Source: Ooceraea biroi (taxonomy: Eukaryota; Arthropoda; Insecta; Hymenoptera; Formicidae). Taken from it: a DNA stretch of 64,000 nucleotides. Both the position numbers and the translations under genes were made by a program. The stretch covers positions 18,239,945 through 18,303,944 of the forward strand of contig NC_039508.1 of assembly GCF_003672135.1 (NCBI RefSeq), written 5' to 3'. Position 1 is the stretch's first letter. Each line of letters begins with the position of its first letter. The notes beneath the pieces were generated by a model. The model searched no databases, was not told the origin of the DNA, and saw only the letters and a program-made list of their open reading frames with translations. Positions 10,842 to 22,250 of this stretch are shown in pieces.

Positions 10842-11387
10842 GGAAGGAGATTTACGATCGATGAAAAAATTTTAGCATTATCACTATACAAACAATCTGG
10901 TTCTTGTTATAAGTTGCTATCAAAATTATTTGTATTGACAAGTGCTAAAACTCTCAAATGTTTGTTACAAAGAATCTCATTACAACCAGGAATCAACAAA
11001 TTTATTTTTGAGCATTTACAGCAGCATATTGAACAAATAAAAGACGAAAAAGATAAATTGTGTGTGTTAATGTGGGATGAGATGTCATTAGAAGCCAATC
11101 TGCAATACGATCAACTAAACGATAAAATAATTGGTTTCGAAGATTGGGAACATAGACATACATCTTTAATAGCAGATCATGTATTGGTATTTATGGCACG
11201 AGGAATTTTGAAAAGATGGAAAATTCCATTGTATTATAGTTTTTGTAAAAGTCAGACTAAATCAGCACAATTGTTGAGATGTATAAAAGAAATGATAAAA
11301 GAATTAACTAAAGCTGGCTTGATAATCATTGCAACTGTATGTGGCCAAGGAGGACCGAACATGACATGTGTTAAAAATCTTCTTCAG
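10842..11387 (+). pseudogene. P-like transposase 1, central (DDE/RNase H) exon
   Basis: After the acceptor the protein reads GRRFTIDEKILALSLYKQ, the start of the THAP9/P-element catalytic region, then LCVLMWDEMSLEANLQYD (first acidic residues, D and E), LVFMARGILKRWKIPLYY and GLIIIATVCGQGGPN (second acidic region, here with C-G in place of the usual D-G). The frame is open for 182 codons. It is cut at NLLQ by the Harbinger insertion and resumes exactly at 12,070. Confidence 0.85.
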
Positions 11388-12069
11388 GGGGTCGATCATA
11401 TATATTTTTCCCCTAGTGTGAAAAGTGAAATTTTTCACAAAAATGAAAATCTTAACGTAAATCAATTTTCTCGTGAAAATTAGTCTGTCATGGCTACTGC
11501 ATGCGTAAAGCATTTTAGCCAAGTTGCTTGATGACTAAAACGTGAAAAATAGCGCGTGCTCATTTATATACTAAATACTTCATTTCGTGAGTTTTGTTTC
11601 GTATGGTTATATGTGTCTAACATTGCATCATACTGCATTCTGGCTTGAAATCATCGTCGAAAGGATCAACGACGTCTGTTTAGCAAATAATTCAGGTAAA
11701 TCGCGAAAAAGTCATCATTACTCTTAGAATGCAATACAAATATATCTTTTCCTCTAGCGTTACCTACTGAAAAGTTGAAGTTTTTACAAAGTGGGAAGTT
11801 TCACGTGTATTCTTCTTCCAGTTAAAAATTTATTGGTTGCAATGGCTGCTGCATGGTGGGTTATAGAACAAGATAATCGGGATGAAAATATGCGCATAAT
11901 TCGGAAAATGTTAAGGGATACTCAAAATCCATTTCATCAACCAGAAAGACCATGCAGCAGCGATTCTTACAGACTAATTTTCACGAGAAAATTGATTCAC
12001 ATTAAGTTTTTCATTTTTGTGAAATATTTCACTTTTCACACTAGGGGAAAAATATACATGATCGACCCC
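11388..12069. mobile_element. Internally deleted PIF/Harbinger element
   Basis: The 682-bp element has about 75-bp inverted ends (GGGGTCGATCATATATA ...) and an exact CAG duplication of the target (11,385-11,387 and 12,070-12,072), the 3-bp size typical of PIF/Harbinger. Excising it restores the P-like reading NLLQ-DSKSECIKRGQEYR. Inside is only the N-terminal piece of a Harbinger nuclease. Confidence 0.85.
11842..11972 (+). pseudogene. Harbinger nuclease N-terminal remnant
   Basis: MAAAWWVIEQDNRDENMRII then RKMLRDTQNPFHQPE resembles the start of Harbinger DDE nucleases (RR...LRD.SNPFE). The frame then runs into the right inverted end. The whole catalytic core is deleted, so the element could move only with help from another copy. 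A TTCTTCCAG acceptor-like site at 11,812-11,820 suggests an intron upstream of the start. Confidence 0.65.
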
Positions 12070-12535
12070 CAGGATTCCAAAAGCGAATGCATAAAAAGAG
12101 GCCAAGAATATCGTAATAAAATGTATATACTAATTATAAATGTATATAATAAATAATTTTAAAATATTTTTAAAATAATGTTTAATTTTATATTTTAGAA
12201 AATATTCAACTTTTTGAGCAAAATATTGTACCTATTTATGATCCACCACATCTTTTAAAAGGAATCCGTAACAATTTATTATATAAAAATTTGAAACTTG
12301 ATACCACTATATTGAAAATAAACGAACGACAGTTTGCGTCGTGGGATGTTATTGAATTGGCATATAAAATGGATATGTATACAAATACATTAAATCGCCA
12401 AGTACCCAAATTGACAGACCAACATATTATTAAATAAAAAATTAAAAAGATGAAGGTAAAATGTGCAGCTCAAGTTTTGAGTGCAAAATTATCTGCATAT
12501 CTAGAATACAACAGCAACATCAAAGGTACTTTAAT
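12070..12535 (+). pseudogene. P-like transposase 1, exons after the Harbinger insertion
   Basis: The first exon ends at 12,112 (…GQEY then GTAATAAA donor). A short intron ends at TATTTTAG (12,198). The next exon encodes NIQLFEQNIVPIYDPPHLLK and GIRNNLLYKNL, where the YDPPHLLKGIRN motif is conserved in P/THAP9 transposases. A TAA at 12,435-12,437 is an in-frame nonsense change. The frame then continues with MKVKCAAQVLSAKLSAYLE to the GTACTTTAA donor at 12,536. Confidence 0.8.
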
Positions 12536-12655
12536 AAACCTTATCATTTGTATTAAATTTATTAATTTGCATATAATAAATAATAACAATAATAAATAAA
12601 TAAATAACCATAAATTATATACCATCTAATTGAATTTAATTGATTCATTTTTTAG

Positions 12656-13822
12656 GAGGATTCATTGAATCACGGATTGGTCCATTACAAATACCACATA
12701 AGGCAGCATATGATACAGCAATAGCATTGGATCTCTTCAACAAAATTTTTGATTCTGTTAATGCATATACCTTGCATCCAGACACTCCTCTACGTGTTGC
12801 AGTAACAAATAATAGTAAGCATCATAAGTTTTGGCCACATGCTATTAAAAGATTATCTAATATGTGATATGTCGATCCAAATACTAAGCAAGCAGTAAAA
12901 TGTATACCATTATTAAAAAATTGGATATTTACGTTACGTGGTTTTCAAAAAATATGGAACATCGTTGATAATGCAGGAATAAAAATTTTTAAAAACAAGA
13001 AATATCAATCAAGACCCTTTAGAAAATTTGTTTGGTTTAATTCGTAGCCATGGACGCAGAAATATTAATCCTTCGTGCAGTCAGTTTTGCAGATCATATA
13101 AAACATTAGTAATTAATAATTTTACTGCAAAACGATCTATAGGTTCTAACTGCGAAAATATAAATGATGGAGATTTATTATTTACTTTAAAACAATTTGT
13201 AACAAATGCTACTCGTGTAACAAATAGTACAGAACAAATTGTAGATGAAGATTCCTTAACAAGATCATTTGCAATTAATAAAATAGAAAAAACGCATATA
13301 GCAAATCCATTACAGGAAAGCAATAGACTATACATTGCTGGCTGGGTTGCTAAAAAAGTTTTGTCAATAAAAACATTTAAAAATTGTGTAGCGTGTAAAG
13401 AAAGTATTTTAAGTACTGACATATCACATAAAGAATATATACAAATAAGTAATGCAGAATACGTTAAAGAAAATCCTTCTCTAACGTATCCATCCATGTG
13501 CTTTTTAAAGCATGCATTTATTGAAGCTGATTCCATTTTAAATGAAAATATTTCTTCATTATGTTTTCGCAGAAATGTTTCTGTTTTATTAAGTGAACAT
13601 TTATACGAAAAACTAAACTTAAATTTTGTTAAATGCATCGAACATAAAGAAAAGTTAAAACATGCTGTTATACGAGTTATTGTTAAATTTTTCTTACATA
13701 TATTTTGTAAAACCATCAATAGAATTTTATCTGGTCGTGACACTCGATATATAGCTCATAACAATATATTTAAGCAAGCTATTGAATATTATTTAAAGAA
13801 ACGAAAGAGACGTAGCTCTTGA
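12656..13822 (+). pseudogene. P-like transposase 1, C-terminal exon
   Basis: After a TTTTTTAG acceptor the protein runs GGFIESRIGPLQIPHKA to a TGA at 12,865, continues YVDPNTKQAVKCIPLLKNWI, and shifts frame near 12,990. It then continues NQDPLENLFGLIRSHGRRN, the conserved 'Q-D-LE--FG-IR--G' motif with the last acidic residue of the P/THAP9 catalytic triad. A Cys-poor C-terminal region ends at 13,822 in a basic tail (KKRKRRSS). Two stops and at least two frameshifts across the whole gene mark it as dead. Confidence 0.85.
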
Positions 13823-13962
13823 GATGTAAAGATTACATTTTTGTATTAATAAAGTAATAATATATTATATATATTAATATGTGTTGTGTTATATATAAAA
13901 CCTCAATTTTTATTTTTCAGGTATTATTGTTTAATTATTTTCCGTATAATATAACTCGTATA
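13823..13962. other. Short AT-rich spacer
   Basis: AT-rich sequence between the P-like stop codon and the TA target of the next element. It could include the P-like 3' end; no terminal repeat was recognised. Confidence 0.4.
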
Positions 13963-14212
13963 CAGGGTGATTCAGAACAACCACGCGTCCTTGCAAAGAC
14001 GTATTCTGGAAGTAATTCTGAGACGAATTTTCCTCTACGAAAATTTTGTCCGAAGTTTACTTTTTGAATTATTAAAGGAAATAGTTAACGAGTAACGGGC
14101 CGAGTATAAGAGGCAGACAGGGGCGGCGCGCGACGCGACTTACCGCGACGCTTACGCGGGGCGCTCAGCTGATCGCTGCACACACGATACCTACTAAATA
14201 CATGCATGGATA

Positions 14213-14315
<103 letters not shown>

Positions 14316-15073
14316 ATTCACTCACTCACCTGTACAGATTCGATGTTCTCATACTTGACGAATTGTAGCTTGACGGATGAATAATTTCACCGTGGCTCAG
14401 ATCGCACCTCACATTTCCATCCACAAATCCACACCGAGTAATAAGCCAGAAGTTTTTTCTGTCATAAATTGTCATCACGTATCGATACGCACTCGGATTT
14501 ACTGACGCACTTGAGTGATAAACGAATTTATCGATTTATTATTGCTAGTCGCTACCGATAAATCATTCGGCGACTGAAAATTATTCAAAGAAAGAAATAC
14601 ACATTACGCACAATCACAGTAATCGATCAGAAATTTTCTGGACACGTCTTTTATAAATTGTATCGCGTATTAACACTTTCACGGATTTATTCACACACCT
14701 GATCGATGGAATGAGGCATTTACGAATGCCTCTATCGGTTCATCACTGTTAATCACTACCGGTTAATTATTCGGCGATTGAAAATTATTCGAAGAAAAAC
14801 GCGTACACAACGCACGTAACCCGACGCGGAGATAACTCGATAACAACAATCAGGTTATGTTTTTATAGTAAACTGCATGAATTCGTCAAGGCTGACTTAT
14901 CGATACTGTAAATCCGATCGATAAATTAGATACTATGATAACCGGCAGGGGAATGCTTCGAAACATTCGTACTGCCAAATGAATAGTAGATAATGTCTGC
15001 CTGTAACGTGTCGATTTTTTAAAAATAAGTTGCGAACTCGAAGAGAATGTTCCTCGAAAATAAAATATTTAGT

Positions 15074-15124
15074 TGCCCTGAAAAGGGCAGATTACTATAA
15101 TATTTGGTTGCCCTGAAAAGGGCA
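15074..15124 (-). promoter_or_regulatory. Pair of histone-type stem-loops, left arm
   Basis: TGCCCTGAAAAGGGCA at 15,074-15,089 and 15,109-15,124 is the reverse complement of the pair at 16,848-16,898. It lies just after the stop of the inverted transposase fragment (15,151-15,611). Confidence 0.75.
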
Positions 15125-15150
15125 GATTAATTATTTTAGAACACTTCTTT

Positions 15151-15611
15151 TTACAGCAAGTGTTCGAAGTGTCCGCCGTCCATTGTGATGCACGCTCTCA
15201 TGCGTCTCAATAAATTTTCTTGCGTTTTCTCTAGGACTTCGTCCTCGATTGAGAAAATGGCATGGTGAAGTTTGTCATTTAATTCTTCGATGGTCTCGGG
15301 AAGCTGCCTGTAAATGACTTCCTTGCAGTAGCCCCACAAGAAAAAGTCCAGTGGATTGAGATCTGGAGATCTTGCAGGCCACCGTATCGGGCCATACCGG
15401 CCCATCCAACGTCCGGGAAATTGCTGATTTAAAAAATTTGTGACGATTCTGGCGTTATGTGGACCAGCACCGTCCTGTTGAAATACAATTTTATTTCTAT
15501 TTATTAATGGTACTTCTTCCAGAAAGTCCGGCAGATTTTCCATCAGAAATTCCATGTACGATGCGCCATTTAATGTTTCTGGAAGAATAACTGGGTCCAA
15601 TATTTTTTTGT
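15151..15611 (-). pseudogene. Inverted copy of DD41D transposase 3' half (left arm)
   Basis: The minus strand encodes the same 150 or so C-terminal residues as 16,367-16,821, including FQQDGAGPH and ARSPDLNPLDFF, with the stop and 3' region. It lacks the promoter, helix-turn-helix and first catalytic Asp. The match ends at 15,611, where the unique centre starts. It is part of the inverted arm, not an independent gene. Confidence 0.9.
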
Positions 15612-15747
15612 CCGCGGGTGTCCGCGATTCGTCCGCGGGGTCGCGGAGGGGGTACCGACCCCCCGCGAAGATCGCATAAATAGGATGAAGCGATCGATAT
15701 TGCAATCAATAATCCCTCGATTATTAAAAGCGAAGAAACAGAGCGAA
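15612..15747 (+). promoter_or_regulatory. Probable transposase promoter in the unique centre
   Basis: A GC-rich segment with repeated TCCGCGG words precedes GCATAAATAGG (about 15,675-15,685), a TATA-like box 65-75 bases before the start codon at 15,748. Being in the single-copy centre, it drives only the rightward, complete gene. Confidence 0.45.
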
Positions 15748-16821
15748 ATGGCAGCGTACACAAATGAAGAATATTACGATATGCTGATGGCACTCGGTGA
15801 GTGTCAGGGACAATATCACGTTGCTGCGAGAAGATACGCGGAATTATATCCGAACAGAGCAAGACATCCCAGGCCTAACGTTATACTTGCAGCAGCTCAA
15901 AGATTATACGAAACCGGAAGCGTTTTACCGAAGAAAAAAGACACTGGTAGACATCGTGATGCGAGCACCTTACGAAACGTGGAAACAGTCGTTCGTGCTA
16001 TTGAGCAAGAACCTGAAACTAGCATTCGGGACATTGCTCGAGAGCACGAATTGTCTTATTCCACAGTCCAAAGGATATTGAAAGAAGAAAAATTACACGC
16101 CTATCATTACACTCGCGTGCAACACTTACGACAAGAAGACTATCCTCGGAGAAAGAGATTTTGCGAGGATTTCCTCAGAAGAGTGAACGAAGATCCAGAA
16201 CTTCCGTCTTGCGTAATATTCAGCGATGAATCGCTGTTTACGCGAGAAGGAATATTGAACTCACACAATATGCATGTGTGGGACGCCGAGAATCCTCGAC
16301 CGACACGACTCAGAAATTTCCAAGTTCGTTGGAAACTGAACGTCTGGGCTGGAATTATGGGTACAAAAATATTGGGCCCAGTTATTCTTCCAGAAACATT
16401 AAATGGCGCATCGTACATGGAATTTCTGATGGAAAATCTGCCGGACTTTCTGGAAGAAGTACCATTAATAAATAGAAATAAAATTGTATTTCAACAGGAC
16501 GGTGCTGGTCCACATAACGCCAGAATCGTCACAAATTTTTTAAATCAGCAATTTCCCGGACGTTGGATGGGCCGGTATGGCCCGATACGGTGGCCTGCAA
16601 GATCTCCAGATCTCAATCCACTGGACTTTTTCTTGTGGGGCTACTGCAAGGAAGTCATTTACAGGCAGCTTCCCGAGACCATCGAAGAATTAAATGACAA
16701 ACTTCACCATGCCATTTTCTCAATCGAGGACGAAGTCCTAGAGAAAACGCAAGAAAATTTATTGAGACGCATGAGAGCGTGCATCACAATGGACGGCGGA
16801 CACTTCGAACACTTGCTGTAA
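15748..16821 (+). CDS. DD41D Tc1/mariner-class transposase, intact
   Basis: 357 residues without a stop or shift; it should cut and rejoin the element at TA sites in the nucleus. The start at 15,748 (MAAYTNEEYYDML) is chosen because it follows the TATA-like box and aligns with a helix-turn-helix beginning at residue 5; the frame is open from 15,685. A second helix-turn-helix (SIRDIAREHELSYSTVQRIL) spans about 92-111. The catalytic residues are visible: D160 in IFSDESLF, D251 in FQQDGAGPH and D293 in SPDLNPLDFF, with 41 residues between the last two (DD41D). The C-terminus GGHFEHLL is typical of the group. Residues from about 207 on lie in the duplicated arm. It is the only apparently intact transposase in the window and could still be active or mobilise shorter relatives. 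Confidence 0.95.
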   Translation: MAAYTNEEYYDMLMALGECQGQYHVAARRYAELYPNRARHPRPNVILAAAQRLYETGSVLPKKKDTGRHRDASTLRNVETVVRAIEQEPETSIRDIAREHELSYSTVQRILKEEKLHAYHYTRVQHLRQEDYPRRKRFCEDFLRRVNEDPELPSCVIFSDESLFTREGILNSHNMHVWDAENPRPTRLRNFQVRWKLNVWAGIMGTKILGPVILPETLNGASYMEFLMENLPDFLEEVPLINRNKIVFQQDGAGPHNARIVTNFLNQQFPGRWMGRYGPIRWPARSPDLNPLDFFLWGYCKEVIYRQLPETIEELNDKLHHAIFSIEDEVLEKTQENLLRRMRACITMDGGHFEHLL

Positions 16822-16847
16822 AAAGAAGTGTTCTAAAATAATTAATC

Positions 16848-16898
16848 TGCCCTTTTCAGGGCAACCAAATATTATAGTAATCTGCCCTTTTCAGGGCA
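16848..16898 (+). promoter_or_regulatory. Tandem histone-type 3' stem-loops after the transposase
   Basis: TGCCCTTTTCAGGGCA occurs at 16,848-16,863 and 16,883-16,898, starting 26 bases after the stop codon. Each folds into a 6-bp stem with a TTTC loop and is followed by ACCAAA or ACTAAA, matching the histone mRNA 3' element except for U-A rather than G-C at the base of the stem. AT-rich sequence follows both. Role inferred: SLBP-dependent, non-polyadenylated, S-phase-linked 3'-end formation. Confidence 0.75.
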
Positions 16899-17655
16899 AC
16901 TAAATATTTTATTTTCGAGGAACATTCTCTTCGAGTTCGCAACTTATTTTTAAAAAATCGACACGTTACAGGCAGACATTATCTACTATTCATTTGGCAG
17001 TACGAATGTTTCGAAGCATTCCCCTGCCGGTTATCATAGTATCTAATTTATCGATCGGATTTACAGTATCGATAAGTCAGCCTTGACGAATTCATGCAGT
17101 TTACTATAAAAACATAACCTGATTGTTGTTATCGAGTTATCTCCGCGTCGGGTTACGTGCGTTGTGTACGCGTTTTTCTTCGAATAATTTTCAATCGCCG
17201 AATAATTAACCGGTAGTGATTAACAGTGATGAACCGATAGAGGCATTCGTAAATGCCTCATTCCATCGATCAGGTGTGTGAATAAATCCGTGAAAGTGTT
17301 ATACGCGATACAATTTATAAAAGACGTGTCCAGAAAATTTCTGATCGATTACTGTGATTGTGCGTAATGTGTATTTCTTTCTTTGAATAATTTTCAGTCG
17401 CCGAATGATTTATCGGTAGCGACTAGCAATAATAAATCGATAAATTCGTTTATCACTCAAGTGCGTCAGTAAATCCGAGTGCGTATCGATACGTGATGAC
17501 AATTTATGACAGAAAAAACTTCTGGCTTATTACTCGGTGTGGATTTGTGGATGGAAATGTGAGGTGCGATCTGAGCCACGGTGAAATTATTCATCCGTCA
17601 AGCTACAATTCGTCAAGTATGAGAACATCGAATCTGTACAGGTGAGTGAGTGAAT

Positions 17656-17660
<5 letters not shown>

Positions 17661-17706
<46 letters not shown>

Positions 17707-17751
17707 GAGGGTGTGTGTGTGTGGTGTGTGTGGGGGGTGGTGGTGGGGTGT

Positions 17752-17789
<38 letters not shown>
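17661..17789 (+). repeat. Compound (GA)n(GT)n microsatellite, right arm
   Basis: The mirror of 14,213-14,311, with an interrupted middle (GGAGGAGGGTGTG...GGGGTGG). Reading frames through it are artefacts. Confidence 0.9.
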
Positions 17790-17790
<1 letters not shown>

Positions 17791-18044
17791 TGTATCCATG
17801 CATGTATTTAGTAGGTATCGTGTGTGCAGCGATCAGCTGAGCGCCCCGCGTAAGCGTCGCGGTAAGTCGCGTCGCGCGCCGCCCCTGTCTGCCTCTTATA
17901 CTCGGCCCGTTACTCGTTAACTATTTCCCTTAATAATTCAAAAAGTAAACTTCGGACAAAATTTTCGTAGAGGAAAATTCGTCTCAGAATTACTTCCAGA
18001 ATACGTCTTTGCAAGGACGCGTGGTTGTTCTGAATTACCCTGTA

Positions 18045-19085
18045 TATTGAAACAAATATGTAGTTCTTGGATTACACACATGAGAATTATAATCCAACAA
18101 TTATATATTTGATTCAATATATAACTTGTTGAAATAAGTATATATTTTGTTGGCACCCCGTGACAAGACATTTCGTTGGATCAATTACATTATTTTCTTA
18201 GTGTTCTTTTGCAGGGTAAATGCGAATTTCAATTTCGATAGGTATCGCCATGGTTCAATTTCGAGTTCATTTTCGCTAATCGCTTGCCAAATCCAAAGTC
18301 GGCACAAAGTCTCGAATACGGCCAAATATAGCTGCTTTCTTCTATTAGACTTTTCAAAAGATTTCATCGATGCAGTTTCACAGACCTACTGTACATGTTG
18401 AGTGGTGTCGTACAGTTGGAATGTATGCGCACTCTGCTAGTTTTGTTTGGTACCTTTCTTTTGGTCACCACTTGCCACAGCTTCGTGCTCCAGCCACTGC
18501 TCTCGATAATTACTTTGCTCAGGTACGCAAGCTTCCAACGGTCGAAGTCAATGATGAGATCGAGGATGATGAGGAGCTAATCTCTTGAGAATGAGCTTTT
18601 TCTTGAGAAGAGAGAGAGGAACTTTGATGAGAGGGAGTTGAATGAGATCGGTGAACAATTACGAATTGAGGAAGAGGAAATTCAAATGGAGAACGATGAG
18701 GACTAATGAGCGATGCTTTTAAATGAAGTCGGTGTCGATATTAGCGCGGGTGTACTTGACTAAATGTCAGGACTGGTTAAGCGTGTTCCCATCGCCTTTT
18801 CGGCGTCTCAGGTTCTTCAGCGCTGATGCATTATGAACGCATTGTTGATAAGACTTTTTCCGCGGGTCGCGGAGACCAGGAACCAGTCGTTTGCAACTTC
18901 ACTACCCGGGCGCGAGATTGTGTCATTTAGCCACGCTGTGCTTCAAAACTCAGAAAACACAGTGGCGTGTTCAGAAAGTCGCGCGCCGCATTGTTTCTTT
19001 GCTGGCGCAGTGGCGCAAAGATCCGACTTTCTCGGCCATTTTTGACCACGTTATCCAGGTCTTTTACCCAAATGTGAGGTACTGT
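18045..19085 (+). other. Unassigned region with decayed coding-like sequence
   Basis: The stretch has coding-like composition but many stops. At 18,370-18,588 a frame ends in an acidic run (EIEDDEELIS), and a charged stretch continues to about 18,700. At 18,891-19,090 a frame includes WRVQKVARRIVSLLAQWRKD. TTGGCACCCCGTGAC at 18,150 loosely resembles a tRNA primer-binding site, but no LTR was found. I do not recognise the protein; it may be an old retroelement or the 5' part of the hAT relic that follows. Confidence 0.35.
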
Positions 19086-19095
19086 TGGATTGGCT

Positions 19096-19831
19096 GATAC
19101 ACATTTAACTTCGAATGAAACAGCTCAAAAATTCGAAATTACTGCTGCAGAGTGGACTATAATGAACGAAATGGTAAAAATATTGAAACCATTTCAAATA
19201 ACGACCACTTTATTTTGCAGTGAATCAAAAGTAACATTATCAACAGTGAGGCCTATTATTATAAGCATTATGGATAAACATTGATAACGATAGCGAAAAT
19301 TTAAAAAAATTCAAAATAGCAGCACACTCTTCCGTCAAACGAAGATTTGATATTAAAGATGTTTATTTAGAGCCAATTTCAGCGGCACAAATTGCAACAT
19401 TTCTTGATCCAAGATACAAAAACTTAGATTTAGAATCACCTGAAGCAAAAGAAGACATTATCGCCCATGTAAAATTTCTATGTAATGAACATGAGCTAAT
19501 AGAAGTGGAAAACGATGAAAGTAAAAGCCAAACCGCTTTAGAGTTTTTGCTCCAACCAGAATTATCGAAGAAAGATTGGGCTTGTCAGTTCGATTTATAT
19601 TTAGCTCAATCACAAATCGATCATAATTTGGATCCGTTGTTGTGGTGGAAAAATCACAGCGATAAATTTCCAACTTTATTTAAACTGGCTGTACAGTATT
19701 TGAGTATTCCAGCCACATCAACCGCGTCTGAGAGAACATTTTCAACTGCTGGCAACATCGAAAAGAAGCTGCTTGTTACCAGAAAATGTAAATATTTTGA
19801 CTGTAATTTATCAAAACAGAAAAATTATTAA
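19096..19831 (+). pseudogene. hAT-family transposase C-terminal half (relic)
   Basis: The sequence resembles BED-finger hAT transposases. It reads AAEWTIMNEMVKILKPFQIT, then FLDPRYKNLDL, then WWKNHSDKFPTLFKLAVQYL and the signature hAT dimerisation motif IPATSTASERTFSTAGNI. A TGA near 19,282 and a frameshift before 19,505 break it. After the motif the usual 'KR-RL---NV--LLFL' end is replaced by unrelated residues. No BED finger or terminal repeats are visible. A non-functional fragment. Confidence 0.8.
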
Positions 19832-20400
19832 TGAACTTATAGACTAGTATACGCGAAGTAATATAAATAATAAAATGTTCATGTTCATGTTGATTTTATA
19901 TACAAGTTATATTTGCATAAATTTGTATATTATTAATATACAACAAAGTTAATTTACACTAGAAAAAATACATAATATAGTCAAACTACACAATCACTTA
20001 ATAAATTATTAATTTGTTTACGTTCTAGTGTTTAAGATAGTGTCTTATTAATTTTCGAAAACTGTGCCCAATATACGTTATATAAATAAATAAATATAAA
20101 GCATAAGTTTATGTGTATAAAAAATATAAATAAAATTATATATATACATGATGTTAAAATAAACTAATCAATTTTGTTTTTATTTCTATGTTTCAATGTT
20201 TACGTTTTACTGAAAATTTAAATTATGATTTTTAATTAATGATAAATTAATGATAAAAAATAAATTATAATTAAAATAAATTTTTTTAATAATTTATTTT
20301 TATTTGTACATTTAATAATTTTTTATTTTACGCTCTTATTTAAAACATTTTTCGACATTTCAATTGTATATTTAAACAAGTTGTGATAAGAAAGTCGTTT
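19832..20400. other. AT-rich spacer
   Basis: Strongly AT-rich with short A/T runs. No gene or clear repeat end was recognised. Confidence 0.5.
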
Positions 20401-21082
20401 TCAGTAAGTAAAAAGTAATGTTTAACAATAATTTTGTTCTACAACCGACCATATGAGCACCCGCCTTATAGATAACCGTATTCGCGGTTAATACAATGAA
20501 CCATATAATACGAGTTACCGTAAATACGTTCATTTAGATATTAACCGATTATCCGGTTAACCGGTTATCTGTAAAACCGATAAAAACACGAGCTTTACAA
20601 GTAACTGTATTACACGATTAACCGTAACCGGAAAACTCGTACATACGGGTTTTGCCCGTCCAATCAGATATTAATTGAAAATTCGATTAACCGGTTGTCC
20701 GTAAAACCGATAAAAACAAAAGCAATAATATACACTCGATCTAGACACAAAAGTGTCGACGTGTGTACAGCGCATAAAATAATCAAACCCACGATACGTA
20801 ACTTTCAAACTCCATAATCGAAAAGTACTTCATGAAAAAAGCTATATTATAGTGTTTTGGAAAGCTCTCGAGATAAGCTACAAGAATATGCAATAAAAAA
20901 TGATTTCCATTTAAGAAATTGAAGATGACCTTCATGTGACCTTGACAACACTCTTCAAGGTCATACTGATATTGCTGTGTAATGCGCTATTTGAAACCAT
21001 ACAACTTTTGTCTGAAGCAATTTTCTCTAAAATGCATAGTCTTCGTAAAATTTAGGGGTTTCCATACTTTTGTCGGACCCTG
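20401..21082 (-). mobile_element. One-ended mariner-type relic with repeated GATTAACCGG words
   Basis: The right boundary TTTGTCGGACCCTG-TA (ending 21,082) matches the terminal form of TACAGGGTCC-type elements. The preceding text (ACAACTTTTGTCTGAAGCA, AAGGTCA) is typical subterminal sequence of these families in this window. Further left, two similar stretches (AACCGGTTATCTGTAAAACC and AACCGGTTGTCCGTAAAACC) repeat about 130 bases apart. No left end was found. Confidence 0.45.
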
Positions 21083-21191
21083 TATATACAACTTGAGCAT
21101 AATGTAACTTGTGCATTATATTGTACTAATTGTATTATAACCTATTAACCCTTTTCCATTAATTCAACATTATAGCAGCTACCTAATGCAG

Positions 21192-21222
<31 letters not shown>

Positions 21223-21799
21223 TATATACAAGGTGTTAAATTTCAAACGTAACAGGTGGAATATCTCGTAAACAATGCATTTTAGAAAAAAATGTTTCCT
21301 ACAAAAGTTGTAGGGTTTCGGAGGGAACATAACATAATAATATTCATATAACCTTGGGTGGCGCCTCCAAGGTCAAGTGGAGGTGAGAATGAATTTTTTA
21401 AATGGAAATCCATATTTTTTATTATTACAGCTAATTAATTTGAACAACTTTTGTCTAAAGCATGTTTTTATTTACCTAATATTTTTAAGATATTCAAGAA
21501 AAACTTGATAACTCTTTCAACATTCAGTTTACGATATTGAAGATTAAATGATGGAACGAAAGAACTCAGAAAAGAAAAAATAAAATAATTAATGAAGCAA
21601 ATAAGAAATAGACTTTATTAATAAATCTTCATTCAAAAATGAAAGAATTTGGGTGACTTCGTTACTTTTTCTAAAAATTCTTTTTGCAAAAATTCTTTCA
21701 TTTTTGAATGAAAATTTATTAATAAATAATGAAAGACAGCTGGAAAAACTTATTTTTCGACCTTTATCTGGCACATATATTTTCTCTTCAAATTTCACA

Positions 21800-21832
21800 A
21801 CGTTTCGACCCTTGGTTTGGGTCCTTCTCAAG
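21800..21832 (-). ncRNA. Hammerhead-ribozyme-like motif, copy 1
   Basis: On the minus strand CTTGAGAAGGACCC-loop-GGGTCGAAACG has the hammerhead plan: a core resembling CUGAnGA, a GACCC/GGGTC stem II and then the invariant GAAA. Such ribozymes are known in Penelope-like terminal repeats. The core reads CTTGAGA instead of CTGANGA, so catalysis is doubtful. Confidence 0.5.
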
Positions 21833-22250
21833 TGAAAAATAATAACATTACATCAGCTCGGACATTCTGTATAAAATGTACAAAACCAAAAATCAGCATA
21901 CATGTTGAAAAATACGGTTGCGTCAATGTAAAACTTCTTACAGTTATTATAACGGAGTTAACGCGTTTACAATAACATGATGTGATACTAACATTAATGC
22001 AATAAAAAAACACACTTCAGAAGCTAATAACTTAAAATGTACGTTGGAAATAACAATAAATAACTCACATTAACGATGACAAATATTGCATATACTGTCG
22101 GAATAACTCTCCACGATAATCACGTATTTGACATTAAAATCATTGCAGATAAACGATCGTATAAAATTCTCATTGTTACACATCCGCCTAACTTGATGGT
22201 CTAAGGCACAGTGGTACCTCGAGTTAAGAAGGTTTCAAAATATTGTCGAG

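Noticed and set aside
13081..13743. 220-residue minus-strand frame
   Set aside because: Antisense shadow of the P-like C-terminal exon, which has conserved family motifs on the plus strand.
18150..18175. tRNA primer-binding site of an LTR retroelement
   Set aside because: TTGGCACCCCGTGAC is suggestive, but no LTR pair, target duplication or RT/integrase was found near it.
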